Part shown: piece by piece, positions 12,384-24,609 of the stretch | Layout of the letters: every line of letters starts with the position of its first letter | How positions within the stretch are numbered: the first letter of the stretch is position 1 | The notes under the pieces: generated by a model | Told to the model about the DNA's origin: nothing | Database searches by the model: none | The model's input: only the letters and a program-made list of their open reading frames with translations | Made by a program: the position numbers and the translations under genes | NCBI GenBank assembly: GCA_026826555.1 | Contig: JAKSZT010054570.1 | Coordinates: 1,562,947 to 1,626,946, forward strand | DNA from: Tolypeutes matacus | Lineage: Eukaryota; Chordata; Mammalia; Cingulata; Chlamyphoridae | DNA: 64,000 bases | Reading direction: 5' to 3'

Positions 12384-12399
12384 AAAAAGCCTAGGTATA

Positions 12400-13130
12400 G
12401 CTGCCATTAAAGATTCAAATGCCCAATTGATAGCAAATGCCAAAATATGGAAGTTACAAATTGTACTGCAAATTGCACTGCCATGATACACAACTAATGA
12501 AAATCCTGTATAATGAGCAGCCTCATTCCAAATTGTTTGATCAAAGTTTAAATAAAGTCCCCCCAAATCTCATCTTACTCAGGTTCAATAAAATCAAAAT
12601 ATTATAGTCTTTGTTTAAAATATCCTTAAGAAGCATATTTAAAATTATAGCTTTTGTAATGGAAAAAAGGTAGCTAAATGCTTTTAAGAATTCCCCTAGG
12701 ACTTAAGAAAATTTGAGCTTGTATCTAATAAAATAGAAACTCCTTTAAATGATATTGCAGATTTAATATCTTCCATTAAATTTCTCCCCGTTCAGCAAGG
12801 AAAACATTTTCTTTCTGTCTCCACATGCAGTTATCAGCCACTGACCCTGTACCCCAGTCTGACTCTGACAAATTGTGACCCCAGAGTCTGGGGACAGAAG
12901 CTCTTTGCTTTGAGTCACTGTTGTCTGAGCCAAAGATGTCAGTTTTGTTGCTTGTTTCTTACTGAAAACGTAGATCTTAGAGAGGGGACTTTGAGTTTAA
13001 TGGGGCTTATAAGCCAATCCTATGCAGAATAATATTGTACCTGTGCAAACAGGATGCAACCTAATAGCTTATTTTTTCAACAAAGATTTTATCTTCTTCA
13101 ACAAGTTAATGCCATGATAAAAAGTAGAAA
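12400..13130. other. Gene-free unique stretch
   Basis: AT-rich sequence without recognised features. Confidence 0.5.
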
Positions 13131-13132
13131 AG

Positions 13133-13365
13133 ATGGTTTTTTATTAAAAGAGATTCCCTCCACCCACCCCGAGATGTCTCTTTCATCTGTCTGCTCATTG
13201 TTTCCCCTCATTGTTTCCACTCATTGTCTGCTCTCTGTCTGCTCATTGTGTCTACTCATTGTATGCTTGTCTTCTTTTAGGAGGCACTGGGAACCAATCC
13301 CGGGACCTCCTATATGGGAGGCAGGTGCCCAACCACTTGAGCCACATCCACTACCCTTGAAAGGG
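13133..13365 (-). mobile_element. DAS-type tRNA-derived SINE (longer form)
   Basis: On the minus strand it starts with a tRNA-like head. The A-box-like TGGCTCAAGTGGTTGG is at about 13335-13350 and a B-box-like GGTTCCCAG region lies next to GGTCCCGGGATTGG. A CAATGAGCAGA-type body follows, ending in an A-rich tail (T run at the left edge). It is an older, more diverged copy; no clean duplication is seen. Confidence 0.8.
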
Positions 13366-13841
13366 ATTTTTAAAGCATATAACAACCAAATGAAATGTGT
13401 GGATCTTAATTGATCCAAACAAACCAAAGGTAGACAATATTTTGTGGACAGTTAGGGAAACTTGACTATAGACTGGATATTAGGCAAAATTAAAGAAATA
13501 TTACTAATTTTATTAGTTGTGATAATGGTATTGTGATTATGCAGGCAACTGTCCTTATTTTCTTGCAACACATTCTGATGTGGTTAGGGGAGAATATCCA
13601 GATAACCAAAATTTGAAATAGTTAAACAAAAAACAGATAAAGCAAATATAGAAAAATGTTAGTAATTGATTGTAAGTGGTAGATATAGAGAGGTTTTTAT
13701 AATATTTTGTCTACTTTTCTTAATGATTAAAATTTTTTTATTATAAAGATTTTAAATTTTTCAGAAATAGGAACAATATAAGGCATGGAAATACATTGAT
13801 AGTATCAGAGACTTTTAGAGCTGGGAGGGACATTAGAGAAC

Positions 13842-13932
13842 TGTTGGGAACTGAATTACGTACTCCAGAAAAGCATATTCTTAATCTTAATCCATTCCTA
13901 TAGGTGTGAACCCATCATAAAAAGGACCTTTT
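13842..13932 (+). mobile_element. MaLR-like LTR, left part (split by L1)
   Basis: Start of a sense-orientation LTR (TGTTGGGAACTGAATTACG). The rest lies at 15167-15508, beyond the inserted L1. The 5-bp flanks of the whole LTR are AGAAC (13837-13841) and AGAAT (15509-15513), near-identical as expected. Confidence 0.85.
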
Positions 13933-15166
13933 TTAAACCAATCTTATTGCTACATATTAATAAAGCATATACATCCAAAGTGTACAATCAGTGGTATTTG
14001 GTATAATCACATAGTTGTGCATTCATCACTCCAGTCATTTTTAGAGCATTTTCATTGTTCCAGTAAAAATAATAATAATAATAAACAAAAACCAACCAAA
14101 CAAGCAAAACGCATCACCTCTCAATCTCTCTATGCTTCCCTTGCTGTACATAGCTGCTATTCTGTTTCTTTTTCTCTAGTTTATTTGTATTTATATTTTG
14201 TAAAAACAATCTTTTATATGCATTATCATCCATATTCATATTTTACATGAAGTTTCACTCTGTTATACAGTTCTGTGTTACGTTTTTTAGCTTTTATTCT
14301 AGTAATACACGTGTCCTTAGACTTTCCCTTTCAACCACTGTCATACCATATAATAGCTCTGCTAGTCACAAACCATGATGTGCTCTCACAATTTCCATTC
14401 ATTTCCAAAGATTTACAAACAACCTTTTAACCAACTCTGCAGATTAACCATCAGCATTCCATTCTCTACCCTCATGCTATTTTCTGATGACCTATATTCT
14501 AATTATTAATTCCATGAATATATTTTTAATAGCTGTTTTAAAGTCTTCTGATTTCAACACCTGAGTCATTATGGAATTAGTTTCTATTCACTGTTTTTCC
14601 CCCACTGAGTACAAGTCATATTTCATATTTCTTCATATGTGTAGCAAATTTTTTTATTACATACTGGACATTATGATTCAATAATTATTCTAATTATTAA
14701 TTTCATGAGTTTACATAATATATCTAGTTCATAGCAGTGCAATCATACAGCATTTGTCCTTTTGTGTCTGGCTTGCTTCACTCAACATAATGTTTTTCAG
14801 GTTCATCCATGTTGTCATATGTTTCACAACTTCTTTTCTTCTTACCACTGCATAATATTCCATCGTGTGTATACACCACAGTTTTATATATCCGTTCATC
14901 AATTGATGGATACCTGGGTTGTTTCCAAATTTTGGCTCTTGTGAATAGCGCTGCTATGAACATAGATGTGCAGATGTCTATTCATGTCACTGTTCTCAGT
15001 TCTTCTGCATATAAACCTAACAATGGCATTGCCGGGTCCCATGGCAAGTCTATATTCAACTTCCTTAGGAACTGCCAAACAGTCCTCCACAATGGCTGTA
15101 CCATTCTACATTCCCACCAACAGTGAATAGGCGTTCCTATCTCTCCACATCCTCTCCAATGTGAAT
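13933..15166 (-). mobile_element. 5'-truncated L1 inserted in the LTR
   Basis: This is an antisense L1: the 3' end is at the left (T run 13929-13934), then a long 3'UTR with an AAT repeat (about 14070-14087), then the C-terminal part of ORF2 (about 14780-15160). A perfect 10-bp duplication AGGACCTTTT (13923-13932 and 15167-15176) marks the insertion. ORF2 carries frame-breaking changes. Confidence 0.9.
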
Positions 15167-15508
15167 AGGACCTTTTGATGAGGTTGTTTTAGTTGTGGTG
15201 TGGCCAACAGAATCAGGATGGATCTTAATCTGTTACTGGAAGTGTTATAACAAAAGCTACAGAGATAAGCCCTGGGGGAGAAGCAAGAACTGGAAGTCAA
15301 CAAAACTCAGAAGAGAAAGACGAGACACTACCATGTACATTGCCATGTGACAGAAAAGCCAAGGAACCCCAAAGATTGCCTGCCAGCTACAAGATAATGG
15401 CAACTACAGAGGAAGTGAACTTTCTAGCCTCTGAAACCATGAGCCAATAAATTCCTGTTGTTAAGCCTACCCATTGTGTGGTATCTTAGCAGTCAGGAAA
15501 CTAATACA
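15167..15508 (+). mobile_element. MaLR-like LTR, right part
   Basis: Continuation of the LTR begun at 13842, with 'tgtggccaacagaatcagga', the polyadenylation block 'gccaataaattcctgttgtt' and the end GAAACTAATACA. No internal retroviral sequence is present, so it is a solo LTR. Confidence 0.85.
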
Positions 15509-15852
15509 AGAATATTTATTCCAACACTTTCACTTTAAGGATGTGGAAATAGCTGCTTTGAGGGATAGACAAGTTACTTAAAGCGATTCATTGGTTGGTG
15601 GCAGAACTCAGAGAAGAAACCAGGTCTGCTGACTCCCAGATACTTCCCTACAACTACTTGCTAATGCCTACATTCTGTTTAGCCCCAAAGTGGCTTGTAA
15701 GTGAGTTGACACGGCTGCCCACTCCACAGCCTCCGTGTGCATGCCTTCTGTGCCATCTGCCATGGCCTCAGGCCCCAGGCCATACTTGTTCCTCTACCGC
15801 TTTGGAATGACAGGAGCTTCAGTAAGTAACAACACCCCTATGCCAAAACACA

Positions 15853-16155
15853 ATCTTAGTTTTCCAGGACTGCAATGAAAAATATCACACAATGGATTCA
15901 CTTAAACAACAGGGATTTATTGTCTCATGGTTTTGAAGGCCAGAAAACCAACATCGAGGTATTGGCAGGGCTTTCTTTCTGTCAGAGTCTGTTGTACTCT
16001 GACAACCCTCCATCTCATGATGATGTCTCTCTCCTTGTATCTGCTCCTTTGATTTCTGTTGAATTCTGGCTTCTCCTGACTTCTGGCTTCTATTGAGTAA
16101 CTGCATCTGAATTTCCTTTGTTTATAAGTACTCCAGTCCTATGGATGAAGGCCTA
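15853..16155 (-). mobile_element. MaLR-like LTR, left part of outer element
   Basis: Reverse-orientation LTR sequence resembling the copy at 770-1257 ('gggatttattgtctcatggttttgaaggc'-type block). It stops where a second LTR begins and resumes at about 16682. Confidence 0.8.
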
Positions 16156-16396
16156 CTGTTTTAGTTTCCCAGGCTGCTTGAAGCAAATACCATGAAATGG
16201 CCTGGATTAAACAATAGGAATTTATTGGCTTACAGTTTTGAGGTCAAGAAAATGTCCAAATCAAGGCATCATCAAGGTGATGCTTTCTTCCCAAAGACCA
16301 GCTGCAGGTGATCCTTGGCTCCTCTGCCACATGGCAAGGCACATAGCAGCACCTGCTGGTCTCTCCCTTCTCTTCCATGTTTCATTGATTTCAGCT

Positions 16397-16441
<45 letters not shown>

Positions 16442-16681
16442 GTCTCTCTCTGTCTCTCTCTCTCTGTCTCTCTCTGTCTCTCTCTCTCTGTCTCTCTCTC
16501 TCTCTTCATTCCTTTTATAAAGGACTCCAGTAATAGGATTAAGACCCATTCTGAATGAGATAGGTCACACCTTAACTAAGTAGCTTCATCAAAAGGTCCT
16601 ACTTACAATAGGTTTACACCCACAGGAATGGATTAACTTTAAGGACATGTTTTTCCAGGATACATACACTGTCAAACCACC
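16156..16681 (-). mobile_element. Second MaLR-like LTR nested in the first
   Basis: A second reverse-orientation LTR of the same broad class begins 'tgttttagtttcccaggct' and ends 'gtcaaaccaccaca'. Flanks CCTAC (16151-16155) and CCCAC (16682-16686) are a likely 5-bp duplication with one change. A TC microsatellite lies within it. Confidence 0.75.
16398..16505. repeat. (TC)n microsatellite with TGTC variants
   Basis: Pyrimidine repeat inside the nested LTR. The Leu/Ser-rich and Arg/Glu-rich open frames across it are repeat artefacts. Confidence 0.97.
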
Positions 16682-16865
16682 ACACCCACCCTGATTCAAT
16701 TTGGCCTCATCTAAATAGGATCTTTGAATATCCTACTCACAAATGAGTCCAGACCTTAACTAAAAATATCTACAAAGGTCCTATTTACAAATGAGACTAC
16801 ACCCGCAGGACCAGAGGTTAGGACTTGAACATGTTTTTTGTGGGGGGACTGATTCAGTAACCAAT
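16682..16865 (-). mobile_element. MaLR-like LTR, right part of outer element
   Basis: Resumes with 'accctgattcaatttggcct', which is collinear with the matching block of the LTR at 770-1257 ('accctgattcaatatggcct', near 1077). Confidence 0.75.
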
Positions 16866-17930
16866 AGCCATCGCAAATGCTGTCCCCACCAGCAACTGAG
16901 CAGGGAGGAAACAGTACAGCTCCTCTGCCTCCCAGCACTCCAGCTGCTTCCACCTCTGGCCACCTAAGCTCACCAACATGAAGGAAAGGTTCACTGTCAT
17001 TCCTAACAAAGCAGATTTCCTCCAAGAATGCTTTAGTCCCAGAACATACATTAATTGAGCTATATTTGCATTTCTCTAATGATTCTGCTGCATTTTTTTT
17101 AAGGATATGAACCTTTGAAATGTGTTAGCAATGAACAGGAGAAAGAAATTGCATGAATTAAATGTGTGCTGTTTTCTCAGCAGGAAGGCCTTGCAAGCAT
17201 TTACGCAGGTTATAAAAATGCAAGATGACTGAAATTATTTAAAAAATCAGTTACGGAGCTCATATTGATAAAGAGAATTTAAAGTTTTTAATTTAATTCT
17301 CATTTCTCATTCTACGTTTATAACATGGCCTCCCTTCCTGCCTTCAGTCCTACCTTCTTTCCTTCCCTTATTCCTTAATAGATTCATTTTTTTTAATAGT
17401 GAAAGTTTCTGAAAGTAAAAAAAAAATGAAAGATTATGCAAAATATTGTATTCAAGAGAGAGTAATATTAAACATTACTTTTATTATGTCTTTTCTTCAC
17501 TGCAAAACTTTCATCAGCCTCTATTGTCCTTTGGTAGGGAATTTTAGCTTTCTTGTCTAAATAAGGTACTACTTTCAGCTGTGGGAGTCTTGCTACTTCC
17601 TAGTTACATTAGTGCCTGTCCCCAGACTATGACACCCCAACAGGCAGCATAATAATAAAGAAGAGTAATTACCCTTAAGCTCAGAGTCCATTATTGCTCA
17701 TGAGTCCTGCTCTTGATGGCTCTCTGAGCTGATGGATCTGAGTCCTATCTACCTGTTCTTTCCTGCTTTAGCTGGCCTCCTGGGACTTCATTCCTCACCT
17801 GACTGGACTTACACCAGTCTCTAAACTCCCTCCTACCTCCCAGACTTTTCTTGCTCCTATATCTTCCTGAACAATTCTGTTCTATTGTTCTTTGTACCCC
17901 AATATAATAATATTACCTGATGGTTGAAAA
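16866..17930. other. Gene-free unique stretch
   Basis: No gene or clear repeat seen. Confidence 0.5.
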
Positions 17931-19140
17931 CAACCCCCAAAATTTCTTGAAATGAAGAATATAATAAACAAAATTAAGAACTAAATGAACAGGTTTAACA
18001 GCAAATTAGGTACAAATGAAGAGAGACAGTTAATAAACTAGAATATGTCAGAAGAGTCTAGCTAGAAAAAAGCACAGAGTAACAACAGTATGAAAACAAA
18101 GAAGATAGGATAGGAGATGTGGGAAATTCAGTGACATGGTCTAAGTTACAAGTGATTAAAGTCCCAGAAAGAGAAGAAAGAGTGAATGAGGTGGGCACAA
18201 TAATTGAAGAGATAATGACTGAGAATTTTCCAAAACCAATGAAAGACATTGATCCACAGATTGAAGAAGTCCAGTAAATTCCAAGTAGAATAAATAAAAA
18301 GAAACCCACACCTAAGTATATTCTAGTAAAACTACAGAAAGATAAAGAAAAAAATCTTAAAAATAGCCAGAGGTAAAAAGATAGATTATCTTCAAAAGCA
18401 TGGCCATCTATCTGTAGCCTATCTTTCAGCAGCAATATTAGAAGCCAGAACACTACAGAATAATACCTCAAAATGCTGAAAGAAAAATATCTGCCCTCCT
18501 ATAATTCTATACTGAGTGGAAATATCCTTCTACAAAGAAGATGATATATACTCCCAACAGATCTACACTAAAAGAAATCCTAATGAATATTCTTCAGCAG
18601 AATGTAATCTCAAATAGAAGGTTGTAGCTGCAGAAAGAAAGGAAGAACAATAAAAAGGATAAATATGAAGGTAAATCTAATGAGCATTGACTGTATAGCA
18701 ATAATAATAATGTCTTTTTTGGATATTATATACATAATTAAAATAAATGGCAACAATAACATAAAAGTCAAGAGAACATTGAAAGAAATCAAAGTATTCT
18801 AAAGTCTTCTTATTGTTTCAGGGGAAGGTAAAATGATCAATTGATGCTAGACCCAAGTTTATATGCTGAATGCTTATGGTTACCACTGAAATAATAGTAA
18901 AACAGTACATAAATTCCAAACTGACAGAGGAAATTCATGGAATAATAAAAATACTCAATAAGTCCAAAAAAGTCAAAATTAGAATGAAAATGAAACATAG
19001 AACAGTAGCCTGAATAGAAAGCACACACAGAAAAGAAATTTAAACTCACTTTTTTTAGTAAATTACATTAAACGTAACTGTACAAAATACTACAGTGAAA
19101 AGCTGAAGATTGTCAGACTGGATCAAAATAGCATCAACAC
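17930..19140 (+). mobile_element. Ancient L1/HAL1-like ORF1 fragment
   Basis: Sense blocks in the right order for the ORF1 region of old L1: 'actgagaattttccaaaacc' (about 18218), 'atagccagaggtaaaaagat' (about 18363), and 'agaagccagaacactacaga' through 'cctcctataattctatactg' (about 18439-18513). The long antisense open frame at 18058-18471 is chance. Reading frames are broken. Confidence 0.65.
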
Positions 19141-19930
19141 CAACACCAATAATGGAATCCTACCAAGAACTCCTCTAGACTTTCATAAAGCAGCATTTCT
19201 CACAACAACACACATTGGGATGTCAGGTGATATGTTCTGTGAACATATCGTCAAAACATATGTCTTCCCCACGTCATAAACACATATTCTCCCCCATTTA
19301 TTGCTAAGGAGGATAATTTCCCCTTCATATGTATCAGGTACAATTTTTTGTATGTTTATGTAGGGGTATTTTTGTTTGCAATTTTTGTTTTTGGGTGGGT
19401 TTTATTTTTGTTAATAGAGAGAAGGTGAACTTTGCTCTCCTTTTAAGGATTACCAACTTGAGTTGTTCATTTAAACTCTGGGATTTCAGTGTGGGAAAAC
19501 TTTTTGTGACTCATTTTTGGTTGCCATTCTCTGAGATTACTAAGCCTTCTGGGAGGGAAAGAACCATATCACTCAGGCTTTTCAAATTTGAACTTAATGG
19601 GTCTTGGTGTGTTGGATCAAGGTGGCCTCAACCAAGTCCCAGTGGCAGGGAAGGACATTAAAGTCTCTGAAATGCAATTGCTTTGAAGAAAATGGGAGTT
19701 CAAGCTGAAGAGAAAGATTCGGGATAAGAAGCTAGGATTCCATGCAGGAAGATTGGTATCTTCAGTGTGGCTGATGCTCAAAGCTCCTGCAGATCTAACC
19801 CCTTGTTGTAGTGCTTATACTTTTGGGGGAAAATTCTGAGCATGGGAGCATCAACTAGAGAGTAACCTAAATAGGAGCATCCTGGGCTGAACTTGGCATT
19901 CATCTGCCCTCAGAGGTCCTCTACAGCCTA

Positions 19931-20452
19931 TATATTAGTTATTTATTGCTGCTTAACAATTTAACCCCAAAAATTATTGGCTTAAAAGAAGAAACATCTT
20001 ATCCCTTGGTACCTATAGGTTAGGAATCTGGGTGTAGCTTAGCCTGGTGCCTCCAACTCAAGGGATCTCAAGAGGTTTCAGTCAAGATATCAGCCAGGAC
20101 TGTGGTCTCATCTGAAGGCTTCACTGAGAGGTATGGAGAACTAAGTGAGATTCCGAATCCAATGCCAACTAGGGAGGGCCGGGGGCTGGCCAGGCTCACT
20201 CAAGTGGTGGTTGGTAGGTCGCAGTTCCTCACTGGTTGTTTACTAAAGACTTCCCTCAGGTTCTTACTTCATGGGTTTCTCCACAACATGGCAGCCCAAG
20301 ACAGGAGCTACAGTGTTTTTGTAACCTAATCTCAAAAGTAACATGCCATCACTTACCACAATCTATTCATTAGAATTGAGTCACTAAGTCTGTCTCACAC
20401 TCAAGGGGAGGGGATTATATAAGGCAGGGATCATTGTAGGCTGCCCAGCACA
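19931..20452 (-). mobile_element. ERVL-type LTR, reverse orientation
   Basis: Starts 'tattagttatttattgctgc' and ends 'ggctgcccagcaca', with 'cactcaaggggaggggatta' near the right end. This layout is shared by a common mammalian LTR family. A second, more degraded copy is at about 50895-51306. Confidence 0.7.
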
Positions 20453-20574
20453 GAGCCAGACCAACAAGATCTAACTACAGAAAGGGCAGCATCTCTGATT
20501 GCAGAGAACAGAGTCTCAACTGTAATACCATGACACTGTGTGGCAGTGAGAAGCAAGGAAGATGGAAATAATAA

Positions 20575-20800
20575 GAGCAATTATTTACTGAAAATTAGTC
20601 TATGCCAAACATCAAGCAATTTAAATGTATTAACTCATTCAATCCTCACAATGACCCAATGAAAACATGCTATTATTGTCCACATTTTACCATAGAAGAA
20701 AAATAGGTACAGAGAGGTTAAGTAACTTGTCCAAGATTGCACAAGAAGTATGTAGCAAAGTCAGCATTCATACCCAGGAAAATCGGGTCACAAAGTTCAT
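20575..20800 (-). mobile_element. MIR SINE
   Basis: Reverse MIR: 'tattaactcattcaatcctc', then 'cacattttaccatagaagaa', then 'agagaggttaagtaacttgt'. Full core in correct order. Confidence 0.9.
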
Positions 20801-22770
20801 GCTTTCATCACCTACATTCCACCGAGTGCACACCGGGGTGGGCACCATGAGTTGACACCAGTGTCCTCCCCTTAAGAGTGTGTAAGCCCTTGCGACTTTG
20901 GAAAACTTTCAGTGGAGGAAGAAGGCAAAGATATCTGATTTCTTGCTAATATGAATAGTGGAGTCTTGAGTAAGAGTTAATTTGGAAAAGAGAGAGAGAT
21001 GACTGCATCAGTGCCTATAAAGGTAATGAGTTATAACCTAATTTGCTCAAGTTCACAGCTGATGCTGGCATTTGTCTTCTTTGAAGTGACCTTCAGATAT
21101 CTCTGTTATTGGGTAACTGTGGTATGCCTCAGAGAGCAAGGGGGTCAAAAACCCCAGAAAAGGCATCTATGGCTCTGACTGAACCCCACAAAGAAAGTCC
21201 TCAAAATACAGCCCACTTTTGTAGGTCAATTCTTTCCTTTCCCATACTCATCCTGAATGAGTATAGATTATAATCTATTATAATCATAGATAAGTCCTAC
21301 CTTTTAATTAACAACCTGCCATAAAAATGAATTAGAAAAAAAAAAAAGAATGACTTAAGTCAGATACAGTCTAAAAGCAAAGTTGATTTGCACTTGGTAC
21401 CTCTGAATTTCTCCCTCTTCAAAGAACATTCTCTTCCAGAGGTCTCCACACCTGAAGTCACAGTCCATCTGTAGGTGGTTATCAATGCATCTCTCCACAG
21501 TACAATGTTTGCAGCACAGCACGAGATAAGCTTTCTTACAAATAAGTTAAAGCCTATTTGCATTTCCTCCTATAGACATGATAATTCAGGAACGTCTTAA
21601 ATCAGTGTTGTTTTTACCTTTGAAATAGAATCCTCTTACTTTTCCAACTTATTTAGCCTCATGTGGCTTTCTTGCTGTGAAAGAGATTCTAGCAGGTACA
21701 TGCTGCAATGACTGACAGAGATCCAGGATAAGCACTCAGGAAATACATGTTGGGTGATAAAAGCAAAGGAAGGACTCTTGTAAATGCTTTGCATAAACCT
21801 AAGTTTTCATTGGTCTAAAAGGAGAACGATTATTTCCATTTGAACTTAGCCTGGCAGCAACACTTTTTGCTTCTCTAGTTTTGATACCGCTGCTCCCACT
21901 GCCAATTTCTCATAATTCATCCGGAAGTCTGGGACAACTCAAAATGTCCTGATAGCCAAACTCTAGAGCGTGAGAGAGTAATTCTGTGCTGCGACCAGCC
22001 AGTAACATCCAGGGACTGAGGACCAGTTTAGCAAAAGCTCCTCTTGGAATCTCTCAATATGAGAGAAATTAATTGCAATGGGTGGATATGTTTTTGGTGT
22101 GGATGATTATTTTGCTCTTGTGAAGTAGAAGCTTGTGACATATGAAAGTAGGTGGGTAAAACTGGCATGTAAAAAAGCAGAGCCAGTTTGTGATGGCAGC
22201 AGATAAAGGTCACATTTGCATGGGATTCAAAACACTGAGTACAGAGCCACCTCAAGCAGCTGTCACTTAGCAATATGTGCCCATATGCCAGTGCCCTGGT
22301 GATTTCCATCTGCCGACTCCACCCACTTTCCCAAACACCTTTGATTGCTAGATGTGGACTAGTACTGGACTCCTTGTAGCTTTCTCAGGACTGAAAAAGC
22401 AAACAGATTTAATTTCTGCCAGTTCCTCTCTGAGTCACCATTATCCAGTGGTGGGATTTCCAGGTACACCACTTCATTGGAAACTTACATGGCTATTGGT
22501 GTTGACGCCACTTACCATCTTATCTGTAGAATTTTTCTTAAGTGGAGAGGGTAAAGGCCTGCCTGGTATACAGTATGTTCCTAGTCAATGTCTATAGAAT
22601 TTACTGGACCTCCACTGACCTGTTACTGAGAGGGATACCTCTAAATCTCATTTTAACAGTAAAAGAGCTATAGGTGTTATCACGACCCAGCAACATTCAA
22701 TAGCAAAGGCATATTTGTATCTTTCTATTGAATTTCTCTTTAATACATACTATAACGTGTTAATGTAATT
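20800..22770. other. Gene-free unique stretch
   Basis: Mixed-composition sequence with no gene or recognisable repeat; short open frames only. Confidence 0.5.
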
Positions 22771-22774
22771 ATTT

Positions 22775-22905
22775 GCACATCTACTTACCACGCCAGTCCA
22801 TAAAGTCCTTGAGGGCAGGTATAGTATCTTATTCATCTTTCAATTCCTTGGTTTGGGTACAATGTCTTTCACACAGTAGATGTTCAAGAGTCTGTTATAA
22901 GGCTA
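22775..22905 (+). mobile_element. LINE-2 3' fragment
   Basis: 'aaagtccttgagggcaggta' and 'tttcacacagtagatgttca' are the consecutive conserved blocks of the L2 3' end. Confidence 0.8.
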
Positions 22906-23469
22906 TCTTTAGCATCTATACCTTTCACTCGAGAGTCTTTTGTATTAAATTATTTAAATGGAGGGTATAATGGGCTAAACAAAGTATTTTAAATACAAGA
23001 AAACTTTTTCTGCTCCCCTGCTCCCTCTACATGCTCTCACACAATTGCTCTGAATGATCATATGAGGATGGAAAAATTAGACTGTTTTTGAGGTCGCTAT
23101 TTAAAAATGCTCTTTAGGCTACCTTGATGTAGGGTTGTATGTCAGCCAATTCAGAACATTATTGAAGAAGTTGGAAATTTAGAGTGGTTCCCGAATTGCT
23201 CTCCTACACACAATACCAAAAGGATGTGACCAGCCTATCCTTGGAGAGAGAAGCCTAGCTGGAAGATATTTTCCACTTGGGATCAGTTCCCTAGCTTCAG
23301 AAACTGCATGGGTCAGTCCCTGGAGACTTCCTGGGAGGTATTGCCAAAGGTACCCTGAGAACAGCTAAGGAAACCTTCCTCCCAAAGATTTCAGCCTATA
23401 ATAGCGTTTGCCAGCAAAACAGTCACCTCCTGGTGTGCCCAATATATACTGTGCCTAAAAGAAGGGGCA

Positions 23470-23690
23470 GAAAAATTTATAAAAGGCCAGATAGTAAGAA
23501 TTTTAGGTTTTGCAGGCCACGTAACTCCTGTCTCATCTTCTTTGCTGTTTGTTTGTGTGCTTGTTTTATAAGCCTTAAAAGAATAAACAGCATTCTTAAC
23601 TTGAGGACCTGAACAAAAATAGGCGGGGGGGAGGGTGTGTGGACTTTAGCCCACAGGACATAGTTTATCAACCCTTGCAAAAGGTCAAAT
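23470..23690. mobile_element. hAT-type non-autonomous DNA transposon relic
   Basis: 'aaggccagatagtaagaatt', 'aggttttgcaggccac' and a right end reading 'agtttatcaacccttg' match a common short hAT-like element of placental mammals; 56385-56575 is a second, reversed copy. The family name is not asserted. Confidence 0.65.
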
Positions 23691-23849
23691 TGACCTGCTA
23701 GACGTTAGCATTACTCTTTCACTTTGATGGTATTTCCATTAAAGTAAGAATTAAAGCAAGACTTCTGAGAAGTTAGCCTCCTACTGAAACAAAAATCAAC
23801 ATTCTTCAGAAGAATATAACTAAGTCCTGATGACCTAAAATGTATCATT

Positions 23850-24600
23850 GACAATGTCCAGTACATAATAAAAAAATTGCTACACATATGAAGAAATATG
23901 AAATATGACTTGTACTCAATGGGGGAAAAACAGTGAATAGAAACTAATTCCATAATGACTCAGGTGTTGAAATCAGAAGACTTTAAAACAGCTATTAAAA
24001 ATATATTCATGGAATTAATAATTAGAATATAGGTCATCAGAAAATAGCATGAGGGTAGAGAATGGAATGCTGATGGTTAATCTGCAGAGTTGGTCAAAAG
24101 GTTGTTTGTAAATCTTTGGAAATGAATGGAAATTGTGAAAGCACATCATGCTGTTTGTGACTAGCAGCGCTATTATATGGGTATGACAGTAGTTGAAAGG
24201 GAAAGTCTAAGGACACGTGTATTACTAGAAGAAAAGCTAAAAACATAACACAGAACTGTATAACAGAGTGAAACTTCATGTAAAATATGAATATGGATGA
24301 TAATGCATATAAAAGTTTGTTTTTACAAAATATAAATACAAATAAACTAGAGAGAAGGAAACAGAATAGCAGCTATGTATGGCAAGGGAAGCATAGAGAG
24401 ATTGAAAGGTGATAAGTTTTGTTTGGTTGGTTGGTTTTTGTTTATTATTATTATTATTATTATTACTGGGATAATGAAAATACTCTAAAAATGATTGGAG
24501 TGATGAATGCATAACCATGTGATTATACCGAATACTAGTGATTGTACACTTTGGATGGATTTATGCTTTATCAATAGGTGTCAGTAAAATTGATTTGTTA
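23850..24600 (+). mobile_element. L1 3'UTR fragment, sense
   Basis: Nearly collinear reverse complement of the 3'UTR part of the antisense L1 at 13933-14700, including the ATT repeat (24445-24468), so both copies belong to the same L1 subfamily. It ends close to an AT repeat at about 24600. ORF2 is absent. Confidence 0.85.
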
Positions 24601-24609
24601 AATATATAT

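Noticed and set aside
16238..16558. Leu/Ser-rich and Arg/Glu-rich open frames.
   Set aside because: They are translations of the TC microsatellite.
18058..18471. A 137-codon antisense frame with hydrophobic segments resembling a membrane protein.
   Set aside because: It is the reverse of A-rich L1 ORF1-type sequence; T-rich codons give false hydrophobic segments.
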